Shown here: piece by piece, positions 45,748 to 54,308 of the stretch
How the letters are laid out: each line of letters begins with the position of its first letter
Numbering within the stretch: the stretch's first letter is position 1
The notes under the pieces: model-generated
What the model was told of the DNA's origin: nothing
The model's input: only the letters and a program-made list of their open reading frames with translations
Database searches by the model: none
Position numbers and translations under genes: made by a program
Origin: Criblamydia sequanensis CRIB-18
Lineage (GTDB): Bacteria; Chlamydiota; Chlamydiia; Chlamydiales; Criblamydiaceae
Assembly: GCF_000750955.1 (NCBI RefSeq)
Contig: NZ_CCEJ010000003.1
Span: 607,280 to 671,279, forward strand
Direction of reading: 5' to 3'
Length of the DNA stretch: 64,000 nucleotides

Positions 45748-46647
45748 TCATTGCAAAAATACATGGACTAAATCGGCAAACTGCTTGTGTTCCTGAAATA
45801 GAAAAGCATGACCGCCATTTAGGAAAGCTGTCCACGAGTAAGGAATCTGGTTTGCAATAATTAAAGAGTTTTTTGGCAAATCAATGATGTCAAAACGTCC
45901 ATCACTTAGCAAAACAGGAACTTTAATATCTTTAAGTGCGTTGAAATTTTCGTTGTCGTTGTTCCATAGAACTGTCCGAGCCCGATTTTGTCGTATCAAT
46001 GTTTCTTTGCTTACAGAAAAATTATTAGGGATAGACCCAGATTTTACAGCAGCTTTAATTCTAGCTAAAGATTCTTTTGCAGCTTGCGTCCCTTGCTCAT
46101 TATCAGGAAATACCAAACCAATTTTTTCTGTTTCCGATACGTTTGGATTATTCAACTTATTTTCAACATCAGGCGCGGTTCGATCCTGGTACTTACCACC
46201 TGGATTTGCAGCACAAAGTACCGCCTTGTCCACGAGTTCTGGATGTCGAATCAATAACTGCTGGCCAATACGTGCCCCCATTGACCATCCCAGTATGTTT
46301 GCTTTAGAGTAACCAAGACCTTTTATTAGTCCGGCAACATCATCGGCCATTTGAGGTATGGTTGTCTTATTTTCAATTGTATCTGTTGATAATCCAACAC
46401 CCCGATTGTCAAACAAAATAAGTTGATAATTTTTTGCAAGTTCTTCCAATAATGCCGGATCCCAGAGACTCATTGTGGAAATAAAACCGTTAATCATAAA
46501 AAGCGGTTTTCCTTGCCCTCGAATATAATAGGCAATTTTAACACCATCGACTTCAATCATTTTAACTTCAGGTTTGAATTCAGCTTGGGCAAATGAAAAA
46601 AATGCGCAAAAAAATAGAGATGCGATCAAACTTTTTGACCAACTCAT
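45748..46647 (-). CDS. Secreted alpha/beta hydrolase
   Basis: 299-residue alpha/beta hydrolase with a signal peptide (SLIASLFFCAFFSFAQA). Catalytic elements are the nucleophile elbow ILGWSMGARIG (Ser), acid in LLSDGRFDIID, and histidine in NGGHAFLFQEH; FDNRGVGLS is the conserved strand 4 loop. The ATG at 46647 has AAGGA 8 bases upstream and places the signal peptide at the N-terminus. An in-frame ATG at 46710 would add 21 residues. The substrate is unknown; the fold resembles carboxylesterases and C-C hydrolases. It converges with the autotransporter. Confidence 0.88.
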   Translation of the reverse strand: MSWSKSLIASLFFCAFFSFAQAEFKPEVKMIEVDGVKIAYYIRGQGKPLFMINGFISTMSLWDPALLEELAKNYQLILFDNRGVGLSTDTIENKTTIPQMADDVAGLIKGLGYSKANILGWSMGARIGQQLLIRHPELVDKAVLCAANPGGKYQDRTAPDVENKLNNPNVSETEKIGLVFPDNEQGTQAAKESLARIKAAVKSGSIPNNFSVSKETLIRQNRARTVLWNNDNENFNALKDIKVPVLLSDGRFDIIDLPKNSLIIANQIPYSWTAFLNGGHAFLFQEHKQFADLVHVFLQ

Positions 46648-46843
46648 AATTGGAATCCTTTTGATAAAACTTTTGGCGTCCTCGGACCACCATTCACCGC
46701 CTGCTTTCAAATCTCAGGTGTAAATGTTCTAAAATTCTTATAAGGATTGTCTGATTTTTATTGCCATGATTATTAGAAACAAACCTAATCGTACAAAATA
46801 CGTTTTTCCTCATCTTGAGGGTCTTTTCTCGCCAACACAAGGG

Positions 46844-46933
46844 TTGAAATTTTACGAGCCAGCGCTAGCGCATCCAAAAGAGCCTGATTGGCCCTTTGTC
46901 CTTTAAATGGACTGATAGGGTGAGCTGCATCTT
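46844..46933 (-). pseudogene. Fragment copied from the FAD monooxygenase gene
   Basis: About 90 bases match 48364-48453 with only a few differences and in the same orientation. The piece encodes the C-terminal FAD motif DAAHPISPFKGQ...NQALLDALALARKIS. No open frame extends on either side. Together with the full gene it brackets the toxin/immunity and small membrane genes. The flanks (46648-46843 and 46934-46995) hold nothing recognisable. Confidence 0.8.
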
Positions 46934-46995
46934 TTAGCTAAAGCATCCATTCCCGCCTTTTGATTCTGCAAAGATTTTTAGTAGTCATTTTACTT

Positions 46996-47298
46996 TTATA
47001 CTGGTCCAAGCTCCCCATAGCGCAAATAAACCGCCTCGCCAATCTTTGGTATCATTTCATTTCGAGGCAAGCTAATCACTTTGAAATCAGTTTTTTGATC
47101 TGGAAAATCAGACACAAACTCTGTGTAAATAAAATTGACCATCTCTTCTTCTTCTTCACTTGGACTATTTTCATAATAAAAATAAATCCATAAGCATCCA
47201 TTTTTCTCTTCAATACGAATTCCTCTTAAATTAGAAGAGACCATTCCTAGTATAGCCCTATGCATTGATGAAAGGGCGGCATTAAGATCAAACGACAT
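46996..47298 (-). CDS. Probable immunity protein of a polymorphic toxin
   Basis: 100-residue acidic protein (LNAALSSMHRAILGMVSSNL, then IYFYYENSPSEEEEEM, ending YLRYGE). The pattern resembles a family of small immunity-type proteins I recall beside toxin C-terminal domains. It starts one base after the stop of the toxin fragment, the standard toxin-immunity order. It would neutralise the toxin domain in the same cell. Family call is from memory of the pattern, so moderate. Confidence 0.6.
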   Translation of the reverse strand: MSFDLNAALSSMHRAILGMVSSNLRGIRIEEKNGCLWIYFYYENSPSEEEEEMVNFIYTEFVSDFPDQKTDFKVISLPRNEMIPKIGEAVYLRYGELGPV

Positions 47299-47299
47299 T

Positions 47300-47659
47300 T
47301 TACTTTGCCTCGATTAACGGATTTGGATGTACAGGAACGATATGAGCTCCTTTTTTGCTATAATGAATTGTCGCACGAGTTGTAGGTAAAGAAAGTCCCC
47401 CTATTTTATCTTCTTTCCAAATCCCTACATACTCTCCAAAATCTACAACTTCCCTATATCCTGGTTCTCCCATCACTCCACTTTTAGGCTTTCCCGTGCC
47501 GGCAAAACGTTTCAAAAGTCCCTCTGGATCAGGGTGATCAAAAATACTTCTCCTACCATCATAGTAAGAGTGAGAAGGAATATGTTTGTAATGACTATCA
47601 TTAGCTCGGATAATGACAGAAATCTGCGTTGAATTTATCCCAAGTAGTAGTAGCCAACT
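47300..47659 (-). pseudogene. Orphan polymorphic toxin C-terminal domain (type 50-like)
   Basis: An open frame of 119 codons with no ATG; the only in-frame alternative start is TTG at 47515. It reads HYKHIPSHSYYDGRRSIFDH, PEGLLKRFAGTGKP, VVDFGEYVGIW and ATIHYSKKGAHIVPVHP, matching my recollection of the polymorphic toxin type 50 domain (a putative nuclease). No secretion or repeat region precedes it: an in-frame stop lies at 47660. So it is a displaced toxin tip, either an inert cassette awaiting recombination onto a carrier or a relic kept with its immunity gene. Confidence 0.65.
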
Positions 47660-47744
47660 TCAAACCTCATTCCAGATAGAATTTGTAGCAAAATTTTCGT
47701 AAGGTGTATATTGGTGAAGATCATAATTCAATAAGAATAAGAAA

Positions 47745-47909
47745 ATGAATGAAGTAATTCCCGCTATTTATGCTTTAGGACAAGCTTCTCTATTGACTTT
47801 TTGCGTAATGCTAACCAATAGAAAAAAGAAAAATGAATTTTTTGTGAATTTATTTTTCTTTTTAGTGGTATTTATCTTGGGGTATATAGGGATTAGATTG
47901 AGTTATTAG
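47745..47909 (+). CDS. Small two-helix membrane peptide
   Basis: 54-residue peptide beginning MNEVIPAIYALGQASLLTF, with two hydrophobic stretches separated by a basic turn (TNRKKKNEF). It converges with the next gene, stops overlapping by 4 bases, and its sequence is similar to that neighbour's (AS-L/I-LT, N.R, N.F..NL..F, Y-I/V-G-x-R). No ribosome site is evident, which lowers confidence. Confidence 0.45.
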   Translation: MNEVIPAIYALGQASLLTFCVMLTNRKKKNEFFVNLFFFLVVFILGYIGIRLSY

Positions 47910-48091
47910 AAAATATTCTGGTTAACTCTTGCTCCTACATAAGAAATTGTAAAAAAAAGAAAGAAAATGGATAGATTTTTGTAGAATCCGTTTTCAACCT
48001 CTCTTCGTGAATTTATCATAAAAATAAATAGCGTTAAAATAGATGCAAAAATAAATGATTTAACAATGGATAGAAGTTCAGGTTCTGTCAT
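47906..48091 (-). CDS. Small two-helix membrane peptide, partner of the previous
   Basis: 61-residue peptide (MTEPELLSIVKSFIFASILT...) with two hydrophobic segments around INSRREVENGFYKNL. It resembles the 54-residue peptide on the other strand over about 40 residues. The pair therefore looks like an inverted duplication whose ends meet tail to tail. Function unknown; small membrane proteins of this size may be toxins or regulators of membrane enzymes. Confidence 0.5.
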   Translation of the reverse strand: MTEPELLSIVKSFIFASILTLFIFMINSRREVENGFYKNLSIFFLFFTISYVGARVNQNIF

Positions 48092-48163
48092 ATCTATAAT
48101 CCAATTTCCTATTGAGTTTTCTTCTTATAATAGATTTTATTTCCTATCCTAAAGGACGCCTAG

Positions 48164-49606
48164 CTATAGATTGATAGCTTGTAAAAACCTTTCTTTAGGT
48201 CTACAACCTTCAATTAGCATACTCTTAGAATGTAGAAGTTTCACAGCTTCAGCTGAGTCCTTTACTTTTGGCCCGCTACGCTCTAGCATTTCTTGTTCAA
48301 ATTCATTTAATACCAATTCTCTTAATCCCCTTTCTCTCCATTTGGAATAAGGATTACAGGCTATTGAAATTTTACGAGCCAGCGCTAGCGCATCCAAAAG
48401 AGCCTGATTTGCCCCTTGTCCTTTAAATGGACTCATAGGGTGAGCTGCATCTCCAATCAAAGTAAATGCCGAAGCTTTTTCTAATATTTCCGAGTTGAGT
48501 AACTCTCGATCATACAAAGGATAACCTGTAATTTGTTCAGGCAGCGTTGCCTCTAAAATTTGAGGAACGGGCTTATGCCAATCTGCCCTACGACACGCTT
48601 CTTCTTTAAGAGCTTGAGCTCCTTTTGCACACAAGGCCTTAGCTTCTTCTTCAGGAATAGGAAAACTAAATTGCCACATCACCGAGTCTTGCGTGTAAGG
48701 CATCACATAGATTCTCTCATGGCCATTGACAGTTTGAAAAACGGTGGCTGAGTCAAGCAAAGAACTCTCGACACCTTTTAGAGCCTCTAAAGAACAAATA
48801 CCCAAAACTACCACATAGCCCAGGTAACGTAAGGGGGTGATATCTTCACCAATCAACAGGTTGCGCACAACACTTCGAACACCATCGGCACCGACCACTA
48901 AATCTGCCTTGGTATTCTTCATCTCACCGTTTACTTGAAAGATGAGCTCAACACTTTTATCTTCACATTCTTTAAAAGAAATTAAGCGGTGCCCCCAATG
49001 CAAAGCATTAGAATCTCCCAATTGCTCAAGCAATGCTAAGCGCAAGGCTTGTCTTGGGACATGCACATTGATACGCTTTGGAGAATTATTAATATTCGCA
49101 TGCGTCCTCATCCCCCATTCATTAATTTCTTTTCCTTCTGTTGTGTGCACGACGTGTCTTGTAGAATTAACTGAATTCTTTAAAGAGAAAAGACCAAATC
49201 CTTTAATCGCCTTACTTGCTTGTTGCAAGGTGAGCCCGTAACCTTGAGCTCTTGAATCGAAGCTTGTGTCGCGCTCATAAAGAGTGAAGGGAATGCCGCG
49301 ATGCAAACAAGCAACAGCGAGCGCCATACCCCCTATGCCTGCGCCAATAATGGCTACATGCGGATAGTTTTCTGAATCAACTATGGGATGACTAGAAGCT
49401 GAAATCAAGCCGGATCCACCGCAATTATCACATAAATATTGAGTAATCTTAGGCCGAACCGAAGCCTTTCCCTCGGCCTGAGCTTTTTCAAATTCATTTA
49501 ATGCTATTTGGTAGCGGCGTCTCGATTCCTTGCGGAGCCTCAAGTTTTTTTTGCCGAGTCCGGAACATTTGGGACAAATAGTCCAATAAGTCTCTTTATT
49601 TTCCAC
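48164..49606 (-). CDS. FAD-dependent monooxygenase with N-terminal zinc ribbon
   Basis: 480-residue flavoprotein of the PHBH/TetX-like group. The C-terminal 400 residues have the dinucleotide motif VAIIGAGIGGMALAVAC, the conserved VVGADGVRS and the ribityl-binding GDAAHPMSPFKGQGANQAL. The first ~65 residues hold CPKCSGLG and CDNCGGSG about 45 residues apart, the DnaJ-type CxxCxGxG zinc-ribbon pattern, with a basic helix between. That fusion is unusual. It may use NADPH and O2 to hydroxylate a small aromatic or antibiotic-like substrate. A 90-base copy of its 3' region lies 1.4 kb downstream. Confidence 0.88.
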   Translation of the reverse strand: MENKETYWTICPKCSGLGKKNLRLRKESRRRYQIALNEFEKAQAEGKASVRPKITQYLCDNCGGSGLISASSHPIVDSENYPHVAIIGAGIGGMALAVACLHRGIPFTLYERDTSFDSRAQGYGLTLQQASKAIKGFGLFSLKNSVNSTRHVVHTTEGKEINEWGMRTHANINNSPKRINVHVPRQALRLALLEQLGDSNALHWGHRLISFKECEDKSVELIFQVNGEMKNTKADLVVGADGVRSVVRNLLIGEDITPLRYLGYVVVLGICSLEALKGVESSLLDSATVFQTVNGHERIYVMPYTQDSVMWQFSFPIPEEEAKALCAKGAQALKEEACRRADWHKPVPQILEATLPEQITGYPLYDRELLNSEILEKASAFTLIGDAAHPMSPFKGQGANQALLDALALARKISIACNPYSKWRERGLRELVLNEFEQEMLERSGPKVKDSAEAVKLLHSKSMLIEGCRPKERFLQAINL

Positions 49607-49840
49607 TTTTTTAATCTTTTTTAAAGTAATTACTTACACCAAAAAAAACGGCTAATTTCAAACAGATCAAACAAGGTAAATGCTAAAGAAAATTTGAAAG
49701 CCGGAAATTCTTAAAAAGATTATAACTTATTGTACCTTAGGTTCGCCAGTCAAATTTCTAAAGCTTAGTAGAAGTCTGACCGCTGCACTAATGGTAATTT
49801 CATGAGGATATAGAGGTGGTTCCAGAAAAAAGCACGACAT

Positions 49841-49874
49841 GAAAAACCCGATATTCTAAACTCGAGGGTTTTTC
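49841..49874. terminator. Hairpin between monooxygenase and lipase genes
   Basis: Arms GAAAAACCC (49841-49849) and GGGTTTTTC (49866-49874), perfect 9 bp. It is 17 bases downstream of the lipase stop on the minus strand, and its AAAAA/TTTTT flanks let it act as a terminator for that gene. The rest of the 49607-49891 gap is featureless. Confidence 0.6.
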
Positions 49875-49891
49875 CCGGGAGATGTTAGCTC

Positions 49892-51187
49892 TTATTCAAT
49901 AATAGTGACACAAGGATTTTTAACTGGCTTATCGGCAAATCGATCCGCAATCCATTGAACAAAAAACGGTTCAGCAACACCGGGAGTTGTAAAGTGCGAC
50001 TGTTCTCCGGGCAGCTGTACCCGTTCAATTAGCGCTCCTTTATGGCACATCTCTTCCTGATATAGCTTTCCCATCGTAGGTGGCACCACTGTATCCTTGG
50101 TGCCATAATAAATTACCACCGGGGCTATCGGCTTCAAAGGAGCTACAGATCCTTTCTTTAATGCATTAACCCAGGCTACTGTGTTTACAGGCTTATCTCG
50201 TAAAAGCGATCTATAGTTTTCGCCGAAGTTAAAATGAATCGTATCAGCTGCTGCATGCACTCCCTTATTACTCAAGATTTCGTCCAAAACGAGAGCGCCT
50301 TTCTCTTTAAAGACGTCTGTCAACTTTAGTTGATCCGGAAAAGCTGACTGGGTTCCCCAAAGGGCCATGACATAGTGTGTAAAATCAGCTAAATTTTTTG
50401 TAAACTGATCATGAAGGGCTTTCATAATTTGATCCGAAGCTGCCTCGTCAGTCGGGTTCACTCCAAATTCGACAGCCAAATCATCGGGAGCTAGAGCTAC
50501 AAACCCTTTTAAAGCGATCTCATCTGAGGCTGCGCCTTTTCGTTCGATGTAATCCTTATCGCTAGCCATACTAAGCATAGCCCCTCCCCCTTGAGACCAA
50601 CCGATCGCAACAGCAGTTTTACCGGCGCCCCCTAGCTTTTCTGAGCTGACAGCCCGGATTGAGTTGATCACATCACGACCATTTGTCGTTGCCACATTAT
50701 ACTGATGCCTTCCCCCGCCCCCTAAGCCTTGATAATCGGTTCCAACGACCACATAACCTGCCTGAATAAATGCCTGAAGGGCAGGAAGCCCATAGTCCGT
50801 AGAGGAATTACCTCCAATTAAAAAATATAGATTCAAAGGGACTGCCGGATTTTCTTGCTGGGAAGGACCATTATTTTGTGCAGTACCGGTTGTTCCATGC
50901 GCCCAAGCGACAATCTTTCGATCTGAGCCTGCACTTAATGGAGCCACTACAAGAGCTGTTGCAAGAGTCGGCTTATCATTCAAATCAGATGAAATGTAGG
51001 CAATCTTCCAAGCCTTAGCTCCGGGAATCGGCGTAAAAATTTCCTCTTTTTTGACGACTTGACCTAGCCGACCCTGTGGTTTGATTTTAGCCACTTCTTG
51101 GTAAAAAGGGCTGACACTTGGGGTGGTTTCAACGACAGCATTTGAAAAGACTAGGCTACTTAAAAACAGAATCTTCCACGTCCTCAT
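49892..51187 (-). CDS. Secretory lipase-type hydrolase
   Basis: 431-residue exported alpha/beta hydrolase resembling the secretory lipase (LIP) family. After a signal peptide (WKILFLSSLVFSNAVV) come AYISSDLNDKPTLATALVV, the oxyanion strand IVAWAHGTTGTAQ, the nucleophile AIGWSQGGGAMLSM and, near the C-terminus, YYGTKDTVVPP and QLPGEQSHFTTPG, presumably acid and histidine. I prefer the ATG at 51187, with GAGG 7 bases upstream; an ATG at 51199 lacks one. It could release fatty acids from host or environmental lipids. A short secreted peptide gene lies just upstream on the same strand. Confidence 0.88.
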   Translation of the reverse strand: MRTWKILFLSSLVFSNAVVETTPSVSPFYQEVAKIKPQGRLGQVVKKEEIFTPIPGAKAWKIAYISSDLNDKPTLATALVVAPLSAGSDRKIVAWAHGTTGTAQNNGPSQQENPAVPLNLYFLIGGNSSTDYGLPALQAFIQAGYVVVGTDYQGLGGGGRHQYNVATTNGRDVINSIRAVSSEKLGGAGKTAVAIGWSQGGGAMLSMASDKDYIERKGAASDEIALKGFVALAPDDLAVEFGVNPTDEAASDQIMKALHDQFTKNLADFTHYVMALWGTQSAFPDQLKLTDVFKEKGALVLDEILSNKGVHAAADTIHFNFGENYRSLLRDKPVNTVAWVNALKKGSVAPLKPIAPVVIYYGTKDTVVPPTMGKLYQEEMCHKGALIERVQLPGEQSHFTTPGVAEPFFVQWIADRFADKPVKNPCVTIIE

Positions 51188-51201
51188 TGAATACCTCATT
51201 G

Positions 51202-51423
51202 TTAACTATGTAAATCGGAAAAATGTGCTATTAGAACTATCTGAGCCGGCACTGCCTGAAACGGTATCGGGATTGCCGGAATTTGCCAAACAGATTCTGT
51301 AGGCCCTGGGGGTCCTTCCTGGGGAGAAACGATAGTATTGTTTGTAAAAGCATGCAATTCTTGAAGAGACGAGCAAGAAAAGATCAAAATAACGAAATAG
51401 AAAAAGCGAATCATATTCTGCAT
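51202..51423 (-). CDS. Small exported hypothetical protein
   Basis: Frame of 73 residues from ATG 51423 (in-frame ATGs also at 51456 and 51414). A signal-peptide-like start (MIRFFYFVILIFSCSSLQEL) precedes a Pro-rich tail (PQEGPPGPTESVWQIPAIPI) without known motif. It ends a few bases before the lipase start, so it may share its transcript. It is real only if co-expressed with the lipase; support is modest. Confidence 0.4.
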   Translation of the reverse strand: MQNMIRFFYFVILIFSCSSLQELHAFTNNTIVSPQEGPPGPTESVWQIPAIPIPFQAVPAQIVLIAHFSDLHS

Positions 51424-51533
51424 ATCATGTCTATATAGTTTTGTGTAAACGCACAACTGTACGGCTCATTTATGCTATTTCGGTAATCTTACGTCAATTT
51501 TTTTCTTGATCTTGTTTATGGCTTTAAGCAACA

Positions 51534-51550
51534 GTTATCAAAATGATAAC
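51534..51550. promoter_or_regulatory. Perfect palindrome GTTATCA-AAA-TGATAAC
   Basis: 7-bp arms around three A, in the 350-base divergent spacer between the small exported gene/lipase and the Ntn-hydrolase gene, 257 bases before the latter. It may be an operator; no promoter hexamers are clear. Nothing else is seen in 51457-51770. Confidence 0.35.
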
Positions 51551-51806
51551 GACTCCCCATTTCCAACTATGACAGGCCTTTCTGTAAGATATGAGCTTTC
51601 ATTTAGGTTGGGAACAACACGTCTTTTTTGATATGAACAGATTGCAAGTGGGTGGAAATGGGTTAACCGCCGGAATCGATTGCATGTTCTAAAAGGTCTG
51701 AACCTGCTTCAAGAATTAAAAACGGGTTTATTTAAAAAGTTAAATTGCAGTTTTCAGTTAGAACTGTTATTTGAATTTTAAATATTCTTTAATGATTGGG
51801 GTAAGA

Positions 51807-52895
51807 ATGAAACCTATCCGGTTGGCTTTGCTCACTTTTCTTGCGGCAGCATCAATGACAAAGACAGAAGCCTGCACCCGCGCCCTTTTTACCGGCGCTG
51901 ACAGTGTGGTGATCACAGGTCGCTCTATGGACTGGATGGAAGATTTGCATTCCGATCTTTGGGCTTTCCCTCGAGGCATGACACGAAACGGCGCCGCAGG
52001 GCCGCAGTCTATTAACTGGACCTCAAAATATGGCAGTCTCATCGTCTCAGGCTATAATGCCGGATCAGCTGACGGGATGAACGAAAAGGGCCTTGTTGCC
52101 AATATGTTATATCTTGCTGAATCGGATTATGGCAAACCCAACGGAAATAAGCCTTTTATGTCCATATCGATTTGGGCACAGTATGTATTGGACAATTTTG
52201 CAACTGTCGCGGAAGCCGTCAACACTTTAAAAGAAGAACCTTTCCAAATTATTTCGCCTATATTGCCAAATGGATACCCGGCTCAGATGCATCTCTCCAT
52301 TTCGGATTCCGATGGCGATTCAGCGATCTTTGAATACATCAACGGCAACTTAGTCATCCATCACGGCAAACAATTTAATGTACAGACAAATTCTCCAACC
52401 TATGATCAGCAGCTCGCCTTAAACACCTATTGGCAAAGCATTGGAGGCTTAGTCTTCCTTCCGGGAACTAATCGTTCTGCCGATCGATTTGCTAGAGCTT
52501 CTTTTCTAATAGATGCCATTCCTAAAGAATCAGCGCCAGCCTATATCCAGGCTGTTCCCAATGAAACTTTTACAAATCAAGCCGTTGCCAGCGTGCTAGG
52601 CGTCATCCGCAGCGTCAGTGTTCCTTTAGGCATCACAACTCCGGGACAACCAAATATTGCTTCTACTATATGGAGAACCGTATCCAATCAAAAGGACAAA
52701 ATATATTTCTATGATTCTTCTACAAGCCCAAATGTTTTTTGGGTTCCTCTATCTGATCTAAACTTGAAAAAAGGAGCTCCGGTGAAGAAACTATCCCTTA
52801 CCGGAGGAAAAATCTATTCAGGAAATGCGGCGGTCAACTTTGAAGAAGCGAAACCCTTTGCTTTTCTTCCGGCTGATCCCACTAAAGTGAAATAA
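51807..52895 (+). CDS. Choloylglycine hydrolase-family (Ntn) amidohydrolase
   Basis: 362-residue exported enzyme related to penicillin V acylase, bile salt hydrolase and linear amide C-N hydrolases. The signal peptide (MKPIRLALLTFLAAASMTKTEA) ends directly before CTRALFTG, so cleavage would expose Cys as the N-terminal nucleophile. GRSMDWMEDL (Arg and Asp of the active site), YNAGSADGMNEKGLVANMLY and QTNSPTYDQQL are further family blocks. The ATG at 51807 has GGGG 6 bases upstream; an upstream TTG at 51771 would bury the signal peptide. It would act in the periplasm; whether on acyl-homoserine lactones, beta-lactams or others is open. Confidence 0.9.
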   Translation: MKPIRLALLTFLAAASMTKTEACTRALFTGADSVVITGRSMDWMEDLHSDLWAFPRGMTRNGAAGPQSINWTSKYGSLIVSGYNAGSADGMNEKGLVANMLYLAESDYGKPNGNKPFMSISIWAQYVLDNFATVAEAVNTLKEEPFQIISPILPNGYPAQMHLSISDSDGDSAIFEYINGNLVIHHGKQFNVQTNSPTYDQQLALNTYWQSIGGLVFLPGTNRSADRFARASFLIDAIPKESAPAYIQAVPNETFTNQAVASVLGVIRSVSVPLGITTPGQPNIASTIWRTVSNQKDKIYFYDSSTSPNVFWVPLSDLNLKKGAPVKKLSLTGGKIYSGNAAVNFEEAKPFAFLPADPTKVK

Positions 52896-52930
52896 ATAGG
52901 TTTTTGGAAGAAAAGTCTAAAACTTCCCTT

Positions 52931-53821
52931 TTATGCCTCTCCGGCATTTTCAAGGTCTTTGATAATGATTTTCTTCATTTTGAGCATAGCAGGCGTTGTC
53001 TTATCAGGATTTTTTGCCATAAGAGCCTCCATATTTTCAGGGACGATCTGCCAGGAAACGCCAAATTTATCTTTTATCCAGCCGCATTGTTCTGATTTCG
53101 GAACTGCGGAGAGCTTTTCGAAATAGACATCTATTTCCTTTTGATTCTTGCAATTAACCATAAATGAGATAGCTTCATTAAACCCAAAGTTATGTTCGTC
53201 TGCCGAATCCATGGCAGCAAACCACTGATTTTCTAAAGTAAAGTCAGCGAACATTATTGTTCCTTCCTTATTTGGCTCCATGCCTTTTGGATAGCGGACT
53301 ATCATCCCCTTATGGGAATGGTTAAACACTGAACTATAGAACTTGATAGCTTCTTCTGCTTTGCCTGCGACATCCCTGACAAACAAAAATGATGGGATGA
53401 TAAAAGGTCTTTTCTCCCCTTCCGGATTGGTTAGGATTAACTGCCATGAAACGCCATATCTATCCTCTAACCACCCATACCTTTCGCTGAAAGGGTATGT
53501 ATCCAAAGGCATAAGAATCTTACCCCCCTCAGACAGCCTTTCCCATAAACCATCCAAGACCTTTCTCGCATTTTTGTCACCGGATGGGTCGAAGTTTAAC
53601 ATAAAGGAAAGGGTCGGATTAAACTTAAATAAGGGACCTGCCGAAATAGACTGGAATTCATACCCGGATAAATTAAAACGAACGATATCGCAATCCCCTG
53701 AAGGGGTATTCTTTATCACTGTTTTGAAAGTGACTTTGGAATTTGGAAATACCGACGTGTAGAAGTGAGCTGCTTCAACGGCTTCTTTGTCAAACCAAAG
53801 ATGTGGAATAATCTTCTGCAT
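52931..53821 (-). CDS. Tandem VOC (PhnB/glyoxalase-like) domain protein
   Basis: 296-residue protein made of two copies of the PhnB-like VOC domain. Copy one starts KIIPHLWFDKEAVEAAHFYT and includes FSERYGWLEDRYGVSWQLIL; copy two starts PSFLFVRDVAGKAEEAIKFY and includes QCGWIKDKFGVSWQIVP. The repeated WxxDxxGVSWQ block is typical of the group annotated as 3-demethylubiquinone methyltransferase-like. True enzymatic function is unknown. The ATG at 53821 is preferred over 53863 because the VOC domain begins there and AAAGG lies upstream. It has no evident operon partner. Confidence 0.88.
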   Translation of the reverse strand: MQKIIPHLWFDKEAVEAAHFYTSVFPNSKVTFKTVIKNTPSGDCDIVRFNLSGYEFQSISAGPLFKFNPTLSFMLNFDPSGDKNARKVLDGLWERLSEGGKILMPLDTYPFSERYGWLEDRYGVSWQLILTNPEGEKRPFIIPSFLFVRDVAGKAEEAIKFYSSVFNHSHKGMIVRYPKGMEPNKEGTIMFADFTLENQWFAAMDSADEHNFGFNEAISFMVNCKNQKEIDVYFEKLSAVPKSEQCGWIKDKFGVSWQIVPENMEALMAKNPDKTTPAMLKMKKIIIKDLENAGEA

Positions 53822-53930
53822 AGCATCAACCTTTATTTTTTTAATCGAAAGCTTTCCAATCATGATAAAAAATATTTTACAACATTTGCCATTTCATGAA
53901 AGGATTCAATTCAGAAATTAGGAGCCTTAA

Positions 53931-54308
53931 ATGGATAATGAAAAGAAAAGTTATTTTCTTCGCGACGCCTTGAATATTATCGGACTCATGCTATTTTTGG
54001 TTTACCCTCTGATGGAGCTATGGCCATCCGGCTGGAGATGGATTCCTCATCAATATAAGTATGAGCAGATGATTGTCGGCGTTTATGCGACACTTGGCGT
54101 CTTTTTAATTCGCGCCGCAAAAAATCCATTAGAAAATGCGAGTTTAATTTGGTTCACCGTCTTTTCAAGCATTGTGCATGCCACAATTATGCTGCTTCAA
54201 GCTATTTTTGACCCTTCCGAGCATGGTCATCTTTATGGTGATATTCCGGTTCTTTACCTTATCGCGATTGTGTTAGCTTACTTAATGCCTCGAAAGTCAA
54301 AGGTATGA
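53931..54308 (+). CDS. Four-helix membrane protein (DUF6632-like)
   Basis: 125-residue integral membrane protein with four hydrophobic segments. The sequence YPLMELWPSGWRWIPHQ, VGVYATLGVFLIRAAKNP, SLIWFTVFSSIVHATIML and HGHLYGDIPVL fits a small conserved family I recall as DUF6632. Function unknown. It starts 67 bases after the divergent VOC gene. The 296-base spacer after it (54309-54604) shows nothing. Confidence 0.75.
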   Translation: MDNEKKSYFLRDALNIIGLMLFLVYPLMELWPSGWRWIPHQYKYEQMIVGVYATLGVFLIRAAKNPLENASLIWFTVFSSIVHATIMLLQAIFDPSEHGHLYGDIPVLYLIAIVLAYLMPRKSKV

